Shown here: one piece after another, positions 10,401 through 18,786 of the stretch
Numbering within the stretch: the stretch's first letter is position 1
Layout: every line of letters starts with the position of its first letter
Assembly (NCBI RefSeq): GCF_033304615.1
Contig: NZ_CP129118.1
Span: 988,001-1,052,000 of the forward strand
Direction: 5' to 3'
From: Sporosarcina oncorhynchi
GTDB taxonomy: Bacteria; Bacillota; Bacilli; Bacillales_A; Planococcaceae
Length of the DNA stretch: 64,000 nt
Position numbers and translations under genes: made by a program
Notes under the pieces: model-generated
Seen by the model: the letters and a program-made list of their open reading frames with translations, nothing else
Databases searched by the model: none
Told to the model about the DNA's origin: nothing

Positions 10401-11173
10401 CAGTCGAACATGCAAAAAAGGAACTGGCTGTCGAATCAGAATGGCCGCTCGAAGTGAAACGCAGATTTGACTATGTCTATCCCCATCTTCATTCTGTACA
10501 AAAACGATCCAAACAGACCGTGAGTGAACTGAAACGGATCTCCCAACTTGAGCAGGAATCCGAAATGGATAATTTCTTCTCAACGCGAGACGATGAAGTC
10601 AGTACACCGTATTTACATGAGCGACCTGCATTCATGCAGTCGAGATCCTTATCGGGCGCTGAAATCGGAACAGCGATGCATACGATTATGCAGCATATCG
10701 ATTTATCGGTGCCGTATACTGCCGAGGAGGTCCAACAGTTCGTAGCGGAGCTTGCAACACGTCAATTATTGACAGAGAAAGAAGTAGCAAGCATTCATAC
10801 TGAAGCGGTCGTATCGTTCTTTGAGACGCCGATTTTCAAAAGACTCCAAGCATCTGGAAGGGTGCTACGGGAATTGCCCTTCACATACGCCTATGACGGT
10901 AGTGACGGTGATCATCAACTATTGCAAGGGATTGCGGACTGTTTATTCAAAGAAGAGGACGGATGGGTTTTACTCGACTATAAAACAGACAGAATTCAAC
11001 ATGAATCCGCAACTGAAGAACGGTTGACGGCAGTAATGCAGAAACGATATGGTATCCAGTTAAACTTGTATAAAAAAGCGATAGAATCAATAACTTCGAT
11101 ACACATTAAAGAGATGGTCCTCTATTTGTTTGACGGGGGAAAGGCTGTAGCGATTAGGGAGGAATTAGTTTGA
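7460..11173 (+). CDS. addA: AddA, ATP-dependent helicase/nuclease subunit A
   Basis: This 1237-aa UvrD/Rep-type helicase has a Walker A near residue 32 (SAAAGSGKTKVL), Walker B (LVDEYQDTN), helicase motif IV-VI sequences (HSSKGLEFPYVF, LYVAMTRAKEHL) and a C-terminal nuclease motif (GIADCLF...LLDYKTD). It is the motor subunit partnering AddB. Two adjacent ATG codons (7460, 7463) follow GGAAGGA, and it begins inside addB. The length is normal for the family. Confidence 0.97.
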   Translation: MMDIPVKPEDVTFTDAQWKAIWATGKDILVSAAAGSGKTKVLITRMIEKVLNEKNPIDVDELLVVTFTNAAAAEMRHRMAEALEEAIAAKPDSIHLRRQLSLLNKAQISTLHSFCLNVVRQYAYLLDIDPGFRIADTTEAALLRDDTVGEVLEDAYNAEDPEAMYRLADSFTSDRNDQSIETLIDRLYDYSRVHPSPERWLRMLPMEYEIGEDAVIDELDFIGPLKTAIRHTLEEAIALTTDMKRTAEMPEGPEPLIPTAEADLQWLLEAKRRIEEGSWEDTYTFFGSLKWVKAGTIRKDSCDEELAKRAKGLRDSVKKIINTLKESYFTRTPARLLDEIRFMAPMMHTLVGLVIDFGERYGQVKMEKGLVDFSDLEHFALKILAVETEGQLAPSDIAADYLNRFAEVLVDEYQDTNLLQEAIIQLVKRGGEADGNLFMVGDVKQSIYRFRLAEPGLFLGKYTRFTTDDTDRGLKIDLNANFRSRKEVLDATNFIFSQVMGERVGEVEYDEAAALKYGARYPEKETAASLTLLYETDDDGLEVEADELTGQTLKHSQAEARYMIKRINELMNSGAEVTDAFTDKRRPLAYRDIVILMRSMTWSGAIAEEFKLAGIPIYAELSRGYFEAIEVMIMLNTLRVIDNPYQDIALASVLRAPFVGMTENELAQVRLVAKNKPFYEALKLFMASGGAGVTPSTQEKMQRFFLLFEDWRNLARRGSLSELIWQVYSDTHYYEIVGAMPNGKQRQANLRALHDRAVDYEKTSFRGLFRFLRFIDRMQKRGDDLGTARFVSNTEDVVRIMTIHSSKGLEFPYVFIAGTGRKFNKMDFNEPYLFDQHFGLAVKAIDPELRITYTSLPFLAMKEKKELEMRAEEMRVLYVAMTRAKEHLEMIASVKDIEKTIVKWQDAQLLEHGSMLPEYTRSRANGYLDWIGPAIARHADFGKFGVMYGGELMDDHSRWEISAHPISSFLVYDQQEEADSSVEHAKKELAVESEWPLEVKRRFDYVYPHLHSVQKRSKQTVSELKRISQLEQESEMDNFFSTRDDEVSTPYLHERPAFMQSRSLSGAEIGTAMHTIMQHIDLSVPYTAEEVQQFVAELATRQLLTEKEVASIHTEAVVSFFETPIFKRLQASGRVLRELPFTYAYDGSDGDHQLLQGIADCLFKEEDGWVLLDYKTDRIQHESATEERLTAVMQKRYGIQLNLYKKAIESITSIHIKEMVLYLFDGGKAVAIREELV

Positions 11174-12363
11174 AAGTGGCACCAACAATGATTGGAAAAA
11201 GAATAGAAGCATTGGATATGCTGCGAGGTTTCTCGCTTCTCGGGATTTTCATTGCCAATATGCTTGTGTTCCACTCACCTTATTTTTATATCGATCCACA
11301 TACGTATTTCACGACGCCAAGTGACGTTATGTCATTCAAATTAGTAAATATATTTGTGGAAGCAAGTTTTTATCCGATATTTGCGATGATGTTCGGGTAT
11401 GGATTGAATATGCAGTATGAGAAAGCGATCGCCGCTAATCGGCCGTATGCACCTCTTATGGCAAAACGAATGGGCATTTTGATGGCGTTTGGACTTATTC
11501 ACGCACTGTTCATTTGGTCGGGCGACATCTTGTTTACGTATGCATTGATGGGTTTCATCATGATTATCGTTGTACGCATTCCGAAAAAATGGCTTATGCC
11601 GCTTGCGGTGCTTGTTTATGCGATCCCAACAGGGCTGCTTATAACAGGGACATACTTCTTGACAAAAGCAGCGCCTGGAAAACTAATGGAAGGGTTTGCG
11701 GATATCCAGCAGATTGAGCGTGCGATTACGGCATACGGCCACGGCTCATATGGAGAAGCGCTCGCTTTCCGCGTGACAGAGTGGTTGCTTATCGGTTTGC
11801 CTTCCGTTTTCATGGGCGTGTTTATGGTACTTCCGTTAATCATAATCGGTACTGCTTTTTCGAAATATAAACTGTTTGAACGTGCGGCAGAGTGGAAAGG
11901 CCGGATTGCCATCGTGACAATAATTGCGTTGGCAATCGGCGTTACATTGAAATCATTGCCGTATATGGATGTGAATGCCTATTACAATACGCTGATTCAG
12001 CAATTAGTCGGCGGCCCGATTTTGGCGCTCGGTTATGCAGGCCTTATCATTCTGCTTTGTCAGATCGGTCTGTTCTTGACGGTTTTCAGACCAATCGCTA
12101 GCGCAGGCCGCATGTCACTAACAACCTATTTAAGTCAGTCGATCATCGCTACATTGTTGTTCAATCATTACGGAGCAGGATTGTACGGGAAAGTCGATAT
12201 TGAGACAGGTACATTAATGGCTGTCGGTATCTTCGTCTTGCAAGTGATTTTTGCCCAACTATGGTTTATGAAATTTAAGATGGGCCCGTTTGAATGGATC
12301 TGGCGTAAAGGAACATATGGGAAGAATTTGACGAAAAAAGAGGATAATGCACAATTGTTGTAG
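11170..12363 (+). CDS. DUF418 family membrane protein (YxaH/YeiB-like)
   Basis: This 397-aa polytopic protein begins with the DUF418 signature (RIEALDMLRGFSLLGIFIANML) and ends with the conserved C-terminal block (GRMSLTTYLSQSIIATLLF, GPFEWIWR). The TTG start overlaps the addA stop (TTGA) behind SD AGGGAGGA, so it is co-translated with addA. The biochemical role is unknown; transport or acyltransfer has been suggested for relatives. A functional link to AddAB is not implied by the sequence. Confidence 0.85.
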   Translation: MKVAPTMIGKRIEALDMLRGFSLLGIFIANMLVFHSPYFYIDPHTYFTTPSDVMSFKLVNIFVEASFYPIFAMMFGYGLNMQYEKAIAANRPYAPLMAKRMGILMAFGLIHALFIWSGDILFTYALMGFIMIIVVRIPKKWLMPLAVLVYAIPTGLLITGTYFLTKAAPGKLMEGFADIQQIERAITAYGHGSYGEALAFRVTEWLLIGLPSVFMGVFMVLPLIIIGTAFSKYKLFERAAEWKGRIAIVTIIALAIGVTLKSLPYMDVNAYYNTLIQQLVGGPILALGYAGLIILLCQIGLFLTVFRPIASAGRMSLTTYLSQSIIATLLFNHYGAGLYGKVDIETGTLMAVGIFVLQVIFAQLWFMKFKMGPFEWIWRKGTYGKNLTKKEDNAQLL

Positions 12364-12456
12364 AAAAGAAAGAGGACAGAAAAGATAGGGATCGGTTGGA
12401 CAACTATGCATTGACTGTCAAAAGTGAACTACACATTAGGAAGGATGGGCTTGTAC

Positions 12457-13356
12457 ATGAAACTGTTATCGTTCCGGTATGAAGGGAAAACATTATTTGG
12501 TCCCAAAGTGAAAAAAGAGGAAGCGGTCTGGAATGTGTCCGCCATTGCTGAAGCTGTCGGCGATCAAGATTTCCCTTCAACAATTATTGAAGGCATCGAA
12601 CAAGGTCTGCAGTTTGTTGAGAAAATGCGCAAACTGGCTGAACAAGCACAGACGTTAGAAAATCCGGAGCAGTTCAAATATGACTTTTCATCAATCGAGT
12701 GGCTATCGCCAATTCCACGCACGCCGAAAAATGTCTTGTGCGTCGGTAAAAACTATGCAGATCATGCAGCGGAAATGGGTGGAGACGCTCCGCCTGAAAA
12801 ACTGATGATCTTTACGAAGGCACCAACTGCAATTGCTGCGGATGAACAAGATCTTCCTGTTCACGCTGCTATTACGGAGAACCTTGATTATGAAGGGGAA
12901 TTAGCGATTGTCATTAGTAAAAAAGGATCCAACATACCGAAACAGCTGGCGTATGACCATATTTTTGGCTATACAATCGCAAATGATGTGACAGCACGTG
13001 ATGTGCAATACGCGCACAAGCAATTTTTCCTTGGTAAAAGCCTAGATGGTTCATGCCCGATGGGTCCGTATATCGTCACGAAAGATGAAATTCCGAAGCC
13101 GCAAAACCTTTCGATTGTAACGAAAGTGAACGATGAGGTCCGTCAAAATGGCAATACGGCCGATATGATTTTTAAAGTTGATGAACTGATTGCAGAAATC
13201 TCGAAATATGTAACACTTGAAGCAGGAGATGTCATTTTAACAGGCACGCCTGCGGGAGTCGGAAAAGGGATGAACCCGCCGACATTCTTGAAATCCGGTG
13301 ATACTGTAAAAATTTCAGTCGAAGGAATTGGAACGCTTGTGAACCGATTCAAATGA
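12457..13356 (+). CDS. Fumarylacetoacetate hydrolase family protein (YisK-like)
   Basis: This 299-aa protein has the FAH fold motifs: NVLCVGKNYADHAAEMG near residue 80-100, the metal-site region LDYEGELAIVI (Glu-x-Glu), NDVTARD and LTGTPAGVG. Related enzymes hydrolyse or decarboxylate beta-keto acids; B. subtilis YisK acts on oxaloacetate-type substrates. The following yisL homologue matches the yisK-yisL neighbourhood. ATG 12457 (MKLLSF) is chosen because AGGAAGG lies 11 nt upstream; an in-frame GTG at 12424 lacks an SD. Confidence 0.85.
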   Translation: MKLLSFRYEGKTLFGPKVKKEEAVWNVSAIAEAVGDQDFPSTIIEGIEQGLQFVEKMRKLAEQAQTLENPEQFKYDFSSIEWLSPIPRTPKNVLCVGKNYADHAAEMGGDAPPEKLMIFTKAPTAIAADEQDLPVHAAITENLDYEGELAIVISKKGSNIPKQLAYDHIFGYTIANDVTARDVQYAHKQFFLGKSLDGSCPMGPYIVTKDEIPKPQNLSIVTKVNDEVRQNGNTADMIFKVDELIAEISKYVTLEAGDVILTGTPAGVGKGMNPPTFLKSGDTVKISVEGIGTLVNRFK

Positions 13357-13428
13357 GCTGAATTCCTATTGGAACGAGTTATTGTGTGATAATATTAGAG
13401 GGTAGTTACTATAAATGAGGTGAAACGT

Positions 13429-13803
13429 TTGGACTTTTTATCAAACACAACCCATTTTCATATTTTCACATGGGTTGTCGGCATTATCGTATTTCTAGTA
13501 TCCGCTGTAATGGCAAAAGGATCTAAAGGGAAGAAAATTACACATATGATCGCGCGTCTATTCTATGTGCTTATCCTTATCTCTGGCGTTTTCCTTTTCA
13601 TCAAAGGAATGGATTACGGAAAAGGCATGGAATACGGCTTCAAGTTCTTGCTTGGCCTATTGACAATCGGTATGATGGAAATGGTTTTAGTACGTTCGGA
13701 AAAAGGAAAGAAAGTAACAACGTTCTGGATTTTGTTCTTTGTCTTCCTATTTTTAACAATGTTCCTCGGTTTTAAATTGCCGATGGGTATTGAACTGTTC
13801 TAA
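13429..13803 (+). CDS. yisL: YisL/UPF0344 membrane protein
   Basis: This protein of about 124 residues has four hydrophobic segments and the UPF0344 pattern (HFHIFTWVVGIIVFLVS, KITHMIARLFYVLILISG, LTIGMMEMVL, LGFKLPMGIELF). The function is unknown. A TTG at 13429 sits 5-6 nt after SD GAGGTGA; the upstream GTG at 13420 lies inside that SD, so the TTG is the likely start. It probably forms a unit with the next small gene. Confidence 0.88.
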   Translation: MDFLSNTTHFHIFTWVVGIIVFLVSAVMAKGSKGKKITHMIARLFYVLILISGVFLFIKGMDYGKGMEYGFKFLLGLLTIGMMEMVLVRSEKGKKVTTFWILFFVFLFLTMFLGFKLPMGIELF

Positions 13804-13836
13804 TCAACCGTTAACCAACGGAAAGGAGATGGACAA

Positions 13837-13953
13837 ATGGCAATCGGTTCAGGTGCACTCTTATTACTGTTGCTTTTCGTAATGATGGCCCTGTTTGCGA
13901 TATCCGTCATTATCTCTTTCCGTAAATCACGTAACAATGTTGATGAAGATTAA
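13837..13953 (+). CDS. 38-aa single-span membrane peptide
   Basis: An unrecognised small gene encodes one transmembrane helix of about 20 residues (ALLLLLLFVMMALFAISVII) and a basic-then-acidic tail (SFRKSRNNVDED). SD GAAAGGAGAT lies 6 nt upstream of ATG and a terminator starts 4 nt after the stop, so it is framed as a real gene. It follows yisL by 33 nt and is probably co-transcribed. It may be an accessory peptide to a membrane complex; nothing in the sequence gives the role. Confidence 0.75.
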   Translation: MAIGSGALLLLLLFVMMALFAISVIISFRKSRNNVDED

Positions 13954-13956
13954 TAA

Positions 13957-13990
13957 AGAATCCGTCGATGCATATTCGACGGATTCTTTT
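13957..13990 (+). terminator. Terminator after the 38-aa gene
   Basis: An 11-bp stem GAATCCGTCGA/TCGACGGATTC is followed by TTTT. Confidence 0.85.
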
Positions 13991-14140
13991 AATTTGCTGA
14001 ATTTAATCGAGATTCGAATTCAATCTTTCACAAATTAGACTCATTTTTAATCGCATCGTGCATTTTTTATTTCATTACATGGCGGCGAACAGTTCCTTTT
14101 GTTAAAATGGCTACAGATAGCTTGTTAGGGAGGACTCTTT

Positions 14141-15583
14141 TTGAAAATCAGACAATTGGTTGGCTTGGCCGCCATTATTTTATTATGCATCACATCTGTA
14201 ATGCCAGCAGCTGTTTCTGCAGACACCGGTAAGAACCTGGAAAACGAAAGTATTTATGATTTGCTCGTAGACCGTTTCAACAATGGTGACCGCTCAAATG
14301 ACGTAGACGTCAACACACAAGATCGACATGCGTTTAATGGTGGGGACTTTATCGGGATTCAAGCACGTCTGCAACATATTCTTGATATGAATTTCACGGT
14401 TGTTTCCATTGGTCCAATATTTAAAACTGAAACGTATGATGGCAATCAAGTCTTGACGTACGATGAACTCGAACCGCATTTTGGTACGCAAGAAGAATTC
14501 CACAAACTTGTGAAAGAGATCCATGATAAGAAGTTAAAGGTCATTGCAGATTTCCCGATGGGACAAGTGAGTGCAGATCATGTTTGGACGAAGGAAAATA
14601 AGTCTAAATTCATCTACTCTGCGAATGGTACAGTTGACTGGGATACAAAAGATCCGGCTGTCCGTGAAGCGCTGATTGATGCGGTTACGAATTTCGTTTC
14701 AACATACGATTTGGATGGTATTCGACTCACAAAGATTGAAGGTATTGAGAAGGCCTTTCTGAATGAGATGATTGCAGCAATCCATACAGCGCAAGAAGGA
14801 GCTTACGTCATTACAAATGAGGAAAGCGATGCAGATTTTGACTTGACGCCTAGCGTTGAAAAAATGGATGTGCTCCATCAGTCCTTTACAAAAACCGATG
14901 CAGACTCTTCACATATCGACTATTTTCTTGAAAATAGCGATAAGCATATTATCCAGCTAGATGATTTAACAGGACCGCGTTTAACATACGATATGGTCGA
15001 AGCGAGAATGTTCCCTCCGACAAGATGGAAAGTGGCGGCGACAGCATTATTCACGTTGCCGGGTATTCCACTTATGACATACGGAACGGAAATTGCTGTC
15101 AACGGGAAGGAAGCACCTGACAGCCACCCGTTGTTCAACTTCAAAACGGATATGGAGTTTAAAGAGCTAATTGGGAACTTGAACTTGTTGCGCAACAAAT
15201 CGGACACCATTCGTAACGGTGAGTTCAAAATGCTTTATAACAAAGACGGATTTATGATCTATACGCGATCCTCCGAAGAAGAAACATGGATGATTGCCGT
15301 TAATAACACATCTAAGACAGTACATGTAGACATTCCTGCTGAAGAAATCGGTGTCAATAAAAAATTGCGCGGCGTATTGAACCAAGATTTGATTAGAGAA
15401 TCTGATGACGGTCTTTTCCGCGTCGTACTCGACAGAGAATTGGCGGAAGTCTATATTGCGGATGAAGATAAAGGATTCAATACACCCTATCTCATCGCAT
15501 CTCTTCTCGTCTATATCATCTTTTTAACATTCTTGTTCCTTGTCATCAAAAAAGGAAGAGAAAGAAGACGCGACAAAAAGTAA
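14141..15583 (+). CDS. Membrane-anchored GH13-like protein with lost catalytic residues
   Basis: This 480-aa secreted protein has a signal peptide (cleavage probably after AVSA near residue 27), a GH13 (beta/alpha)8 domain (IYDLLVDRFNNGD at 38-50) and a C-terminal transmembrane helix (about 453-472) with a basic tail. Family regions are recognisable but altered. Region I reads ADFPMGQVSADH (136-147) without Asn-His. Region II DGIRLTKIE (192-200) has Thr197 where the nucleophile Asp belongs. Region IV reads LDDLTGPR (273-280) instead of DNHD. It is therefore likely a pseudoenzyme binding glycan or protein outside the membrane. TTG start with SD AGGGAGGA. Confidence 0.8.
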   Translation: MKIRQLVGLAAIILLCITSVMPAAVSADTGKNLENESIYDLLVDRFNNGDRSNDVDVNTQDRHAFNGGDFIGIQARLQHILDMNFTVVSIGPIFKTETYDGNQVLTYDELEPHFGTQEEFHKLVKEIHDKKLKVIADFPMGQVSADHVWTKENKSKFIYSANGTVDWDTKDPAVREALIDAVTNFVSTYDLDGIRLTKIEGIEKAFLNEMIAAIHTAQEGAYVITNEESDADFDLTPSVEKMDVLHQSFTKTDADSSHIDYFLENSDKHIIQLDDLTGPRLTYDMVEARMFPPTRWKVAATALFTLPGIPLMTYGTEIAVNGKEAPDSHPLFNFKTDMEFKELIGNLNLLRNKSDTIRNGEFKMLYNKDGFMIYTRSSEEETWMIAVNNTSKTVHVDIPAEEIGVNKKLRGVLNQDLIRESDDGLFRVVLDRELAEVYIADEDKGFNTPYLIASLLVYIIFLTFLFLVIKKGRERRRDKK

Positions 15584-15586
15584 ATA

Positions 15587-15637
15587 AAAAATGCCTTTTC
15601 AACGTAGACCGCAATCTCGTTGAAAAGGCATTTTTTT
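15587..15637. terminator. Bidirectional terminator
   Basis: A long stem AAATGCCTTTTCAACG/CGTTGAAAAGGCATTT has A and T tracts on both sides, between the convergent GH13-like and degV genes. Confidence 0.9.
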
Positions 15638-15639
15638 AA

Positions 15640-16497
15640 TTAGTCGGTATTGAGTTTATTCAAAAAGAACAGGGCAATTGTGCCTGGTCCAGCATGTGAG
15701 CCGATAACGGAACCAATCATATGAATATCAATGCTCTTCGGTTTGAACCGCTCCTCGATCATCGTTTTCACTTCAAGTGCAGTTTCCATATCGTCTCCGT
15801 GGCTAATTGCAATTCGCTGTTCCGATAAGTTCACTCCACGTTCATCCATCAAATCCATCATTCGTCTGAATACTTTTTTACGTCCGCGGTGTTTTTCGAT
15901 GGGCACGAGCTTGCCGCTTTCGACATGTAATAATGGCTTAATATTGAGTAATCCGCCAATGAAAGCACTCGCTTTGGATACACGTCCGCCTTTTGCAAGA
16001 TAATCAAGATCTTCGACAGTAAACAAATGCTCCATATGTGCGGCCATATGACGAATCTTCCGTTCAATCGACCGGACGTCTTCACCCGCGTCACGTAGTC
16101 GCACGGCTTCTTTGACAAGTAACCCGTAGCCTGCAGAAGCGCAGCGGGAGTCGATAATAATCATGTTCATAGAAGGATTGCCTTCTTTAACCTGATCCCG
16201 CATCATCACCGCTGTGTTATATGTTCCTGACAATTCGGAAGAGAAGGCAATGTACAAACCATCCTCGTCTGACTTGGCAAGTTCCTTCCATTTGGAAAGA
16301 AGGTACTCGGGGGAAGCTTGTGATGTTTTAGGATGCTTTCCGTCACGGATCGCGTCAAACACTTCTTTTGAATCAATTTCAATGACGTCCGCATACTCAT
16401 CCTGACCGATTAAAACCGATAAAGGAATGAGCGTTACATCATTGTCGTCAAAAAACGACTTTGGCAAATCAGAACCACTATCTGCAAAAATTCTCAT
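15640..16497 (-). CDS. DegV family fatty-acid-binding protein (FakB type)
   Basis: This 285-aa DegV protein has the family landmarks: DSGSDLP at 6-12, TSQASPEYL near 58-66, FSSELSGTYNTA near 85-96 and the C-terminal GSVIGSHAGPGTIALFF. DegV proteins bind acyl chains and present them to the FakA kinase. It is first of the yitS-yitU-yitV-yitW style block; fakA is not in the window. SD GAGGGA precedes the ATG. Confidence 0.9.
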   Translation of the reverse strand: MRIFADSGSDLPKSFFDDNDVTLIPLSVLIGQDEYADVIEIDSKEVFDAIRDGKHPKTSQASPEYLLSKWKELAKSDEDGLYIAFSSELSGTYNTAVMMRDQVKEGNPSMNMIIIDSRCASAGYGLLVKEAVRLRDAGEDVRSIERKIRHMAAHMEHLFTVEDLDYLAKGGRVSKASAFIGGLLNIKPLLHVESGKLVPIEKHRGRKKVFRRMMDLMDERGVNLSEQRIAISHGDDMETALEVKTMIEERFKPKSIDIHMIGSVIGSHAGPGTIALFFLNKLNTD

Positions 16498-16507
16498 TTC
16501 ATATCCC

Positions 16508-17332
16508 TCACTTTATATGTTTTGTTAATAGTAATCTCTCGTTTAATACTTCCGCGATCCCGTCTTCATTGTTTGAAAGCGTCACTTCATTTGCAATGGA
16601 TTTCAACCGATCAATCCCATTTCCCATGGCGACACCGTGTCCTGCATAATCAATCATTTCAAGGTCATTATCTTCATCACCGAAAGCAATAATACGTTCT
16701 TTCGGGATATGAAGCCATTTGGCAACTTGTGAAATGCCAACTGCCTTATGCAAACCGTGTCGGACGATTTCGATAATGTCAAAAGGCGCTCCCCAACGTC
16801 TATGGTCAATCACTTCCGCGTGTACGTCGGCCAAGTGTTTGCGGATCGGTTCGACATGAGGGGAATCTGCCTGGATTAGCAAACTTGTTGGCTCAACGCG
16901 TAAGGATGTACGAATATCGCCTTGTGTAATGACGGGATTCCCAAATGTCAAAATATCCATGATTTTTTCATCGTGATATTGCATATACACATCATCCATG
17001 ACTTCGGCAACGATATTATGAAATCGATAATCTTGCATTGCATCGACAACATCATTCACTACAGGCAATGAAATCGTTTCATGGAAAGTCTGCCACGAAC
17101 GGTCTTTTGGATGGTGGACAAATGCTCCATTGAAATTTACAATCGGTGTCTTCAAACCTAGTTGATGATAGTAGGTAGAACTGGCCCGGTACGGTCTTCC
17201 TGTAGCAATCATTACATAATGTCCTTGCTCTTCGGCAAGTTTTAATGTGTGCGCAGTTTTTTCTGAAATGATTTTTTCATCTGTTAGTAATGTCCCATCC
17301 AGATCGAGGACGATTAGATGCGGTTTCATCAT
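16508..17332 (-). CDS. Cof-type HAD phosphatase (YitU-like)
   Basis: This 274-aa haloacid dehalogenase phosphatase has DLDGTLL (motif I, residues 9-15), ATGRPYR (motif II) and IIAFGDEDNDLEMIDYAGHGVAMGNG (motifs III-IV), with a type IIB cap between. Such enzymes dephosphorylate sugar phosphates, FMN-type or pyridoxal phosphates; the substrate cannot be read. It is upstream of degV by 10 nt and so in one operon. SD AAGGGGG sits 6 nt before the first of two ATG codons. Confidence 0.9.
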   Translation of the reverse strand: MMKPHLIVLDLDGTLLTDEKIISEKTAHTLKLAEEQGHYVMIATGRPYRASSTYYHQLGLKTPIVNFNGAFVHHPKDRSWQTFHETISLPVVNDVVDAMQDYRFHNIVAEVMDDVYMQYHDEKIMDILTFGNPVITQGDIRTSLRVEPTSLLIQADSPHVEPIRKHLADVHAEVIDHRRWGAPFDIIEIVRHGLHKAVGISQVAKWLHIPKERIIAFGDEDNDLEMIDYAGHGVAMGNGIDRLKSIANEVTLSNNEDGIAEVLNERLLLTKHIK

Positions 17333-17517
17333 TTAGCCCCCTTATGAAAATAGGCATAATCCACATAGGGATAATGCGTACTAATGAGATATTGTCCTAG
17401 TATCTAGTTTAGCGTTATCCATAGGAGCAAGTCAAAAAATTCCGTCATAGAAGTGTACTTTTTGTTTTTCTAGTAAAACTTTGTTACGATTTAGAAAACG
17501 ATATAGAAGGTGCTTGC

Positions 17518-18279
17518 ATGATTGTTAAAGAGGAAAATTGGGGTTCAATCCCTTTATTAAATATTGTAGATGAAAGCCATGATGCGAGCGATCTTCCGAC
17601 AGTGATTTTCTTGCACGGGTTTACAAGTGCGAAAGAGCATAATCTCCATTACGCATTCAACTTGGCGAAAAAAGGCGTCCGTGTCTTGTTGCCTGAAGCC
17701 CATTTGCACGGCGTACGAAGTGAAGATTTGGATGAAGTTCAACTAAGCCTCCGTTTTTGGGAGATTGTGCTAACATCGATTGAAGAGATGGCTGTCTTGC
17801 ATGAAGAATTGCGCAAGCGGGGAGTTACCAAAATAGGTATGGCAGGCACGTCAATGGGTGGCATTACGACGCTCGGTTGCCTGACTGCGTATCCATGGAT
17901 AGACGTCGCAGCCATTATGATGGGAACGCCAGGCTTTGTGGAACTTGCGAAAGCACAAATGTCGGAATTCGAAAGACGTGGTTTTAAGCTGCCAATTACC
18001 GATGAAGAACGCAAAACGCTGCTTAACACGCTGGGTATGTTTGACCTGACAAAGCAACGGGAAAAACTGAATCAGCGACCAGTGTTTTTCTGGCACGGTG
18101 AAAACGATACAACAGTGCCTTTTGCACCAACCCATAATTTTTATAAGGCGGCAAAGAAAGATTATGCTGAAATGCCTGAGCGGTTTGAGTTCATGACGGA
18201 TAGTATTGCAGGACATGCTGTTACGCGTTCAGGAATGCTCAAGTCCGTAGATTGGCTCGCAAGTTATTTGAATGAATAG
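17518..18279 (+). CDS. yitV: YitV-like alpha/beta-hydrolase (esterase)
   Basis: This 253-aa alpha/beta-hydrolase has the oxyanion region FLHGFTSAKEH (31-41), the nucleophile elbow GTSMGG near residue 115 and probable catalytic Asp in HGENDTTVP and His in AGHAVT. It belongs to the prolyl-oligopeptidase-like esterases; the substrate is unknown. It is transcribed divergently from the HAD/degV pair, and the next gene is yitW, as in B. subtilis. Confidence 0.88.
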   Translation: MIVKEENWGSIPLLNIVDESHDASDLPTVIFLHGFTSAKEHNLHYAFNLAKKGVRVLLPEAHLHGVRSEDLDEVQLSLRFWEIVLTSIEEMAVLHEELRKRGVTKIGMAGTSMGGITTLGCLTAYPWIDVAAIMMGTPGFVELAKAQMSEFERRGFKLPITDEERKTLLNTLGMFDLTKQREKLNQRPVFFWHGENDTTVPFAPTHNFYKAAKKDYAEMPERFEFMTDSIAGHAVTRSGMLKSVDWLASYLNE

Positions 18280-18328
18280 AGTAACCTTGCTATGATGAAC
18301 ATAGAATTGAACGGAAAGGGGAATTTCA

Positions 18329-18637
18329 ATGAATGAAGATATGAAGGGCAGCCTAATGGGTGCGCTTGAAAACGTCATCGACCCGGAGCTCGGCGTTGAC
18401 ATAGTGAATTTGGGACTTGTTTATGATGTTGAATTGAACGAGGAAGAAACAGCTGTCGTTACAATGACGTTGACATCAATGGGCTGTCCGATGGGGCCGC
18501 AAATCGTTGCCAACATTAAACAAGAGCTTATGGAATTGCCTGAAGTAAAAGATGTAGATGTAAATATTGTCTGGAACCCGCCATGGTCCCGTGATAATAT
18601 GTCGCGCTACGCGAAAATGGCACTTGGCGTGCGCTAA
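18329..18637 (+). CDS. yitW: YitW/MIP18 (DUF59) iron-sulphur assembly protein
   Basis: This 102-aa DUF59 protein has the family sequence VIDPELGVDIVNLGLVYDV (16-34) and the conserved cysteine in SMGCPMGP (about residue 52). DUF59 proteins help mature Fe-S proteins (SufT-like). SD AAAGGGGA precedes ATG. It lies 49 nt after yitV and is probably co-transcribed. Confidence 0.92.
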   Translation: MNEDMKGSLMGALENVIDPELGVDIVNLGLVYDVELNEEETAVVTMTLTSMGCPMGPQIVANIKQELMELPEVKDVDVNIVWNPPWSRDNMSRYAKMALGVR

Positions 18638-18710
18638 TAGATTGGTTATGAAGACTGGATGACGTATTGTCATTCAGTCTTTTATTATAGAAAAAAACTG
18701 TGCGAATTGC

Positions 18711-18739
18711 TTTACTATGCACTAAAATCGTTTTATAAT
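18711..18739 (+). promoter_or_regulatory. Sigma-A promoter of clpB
   Basis: TTTACT at 18711-18716, a 17-nt spacer and a perfect TATAAT at 18734-18739. Confidence 0.7.
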
Positions 18740-18745
18740 TGAATT

Positions 18746-18762
18746 AATCAAAGATAGTCAAA
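18746..18762 (+). promoter_or_regulatory. CtsR operator
   Basis: AATCAAA-GAT-AGTCAAA matches the CtsR consensus RGTCAAA-NAN-RGTCAAA with a single mismatch. It starts 6 nt after the -10 box, over the expected transcription start, so CtsR binding would block transcription. Confidence 0.8.
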
Positions 18763-18786
18763 GTCAAATATATGAGGTGAGTGTTT

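Noticed and set aside
3985-12363. AddAB plus DUF418 as a defence island
   Set aside because: AddAB is housekeeping recombination machinery; coupling to the DUF418 gene looks like operon packing, and no defence genes are nearby.
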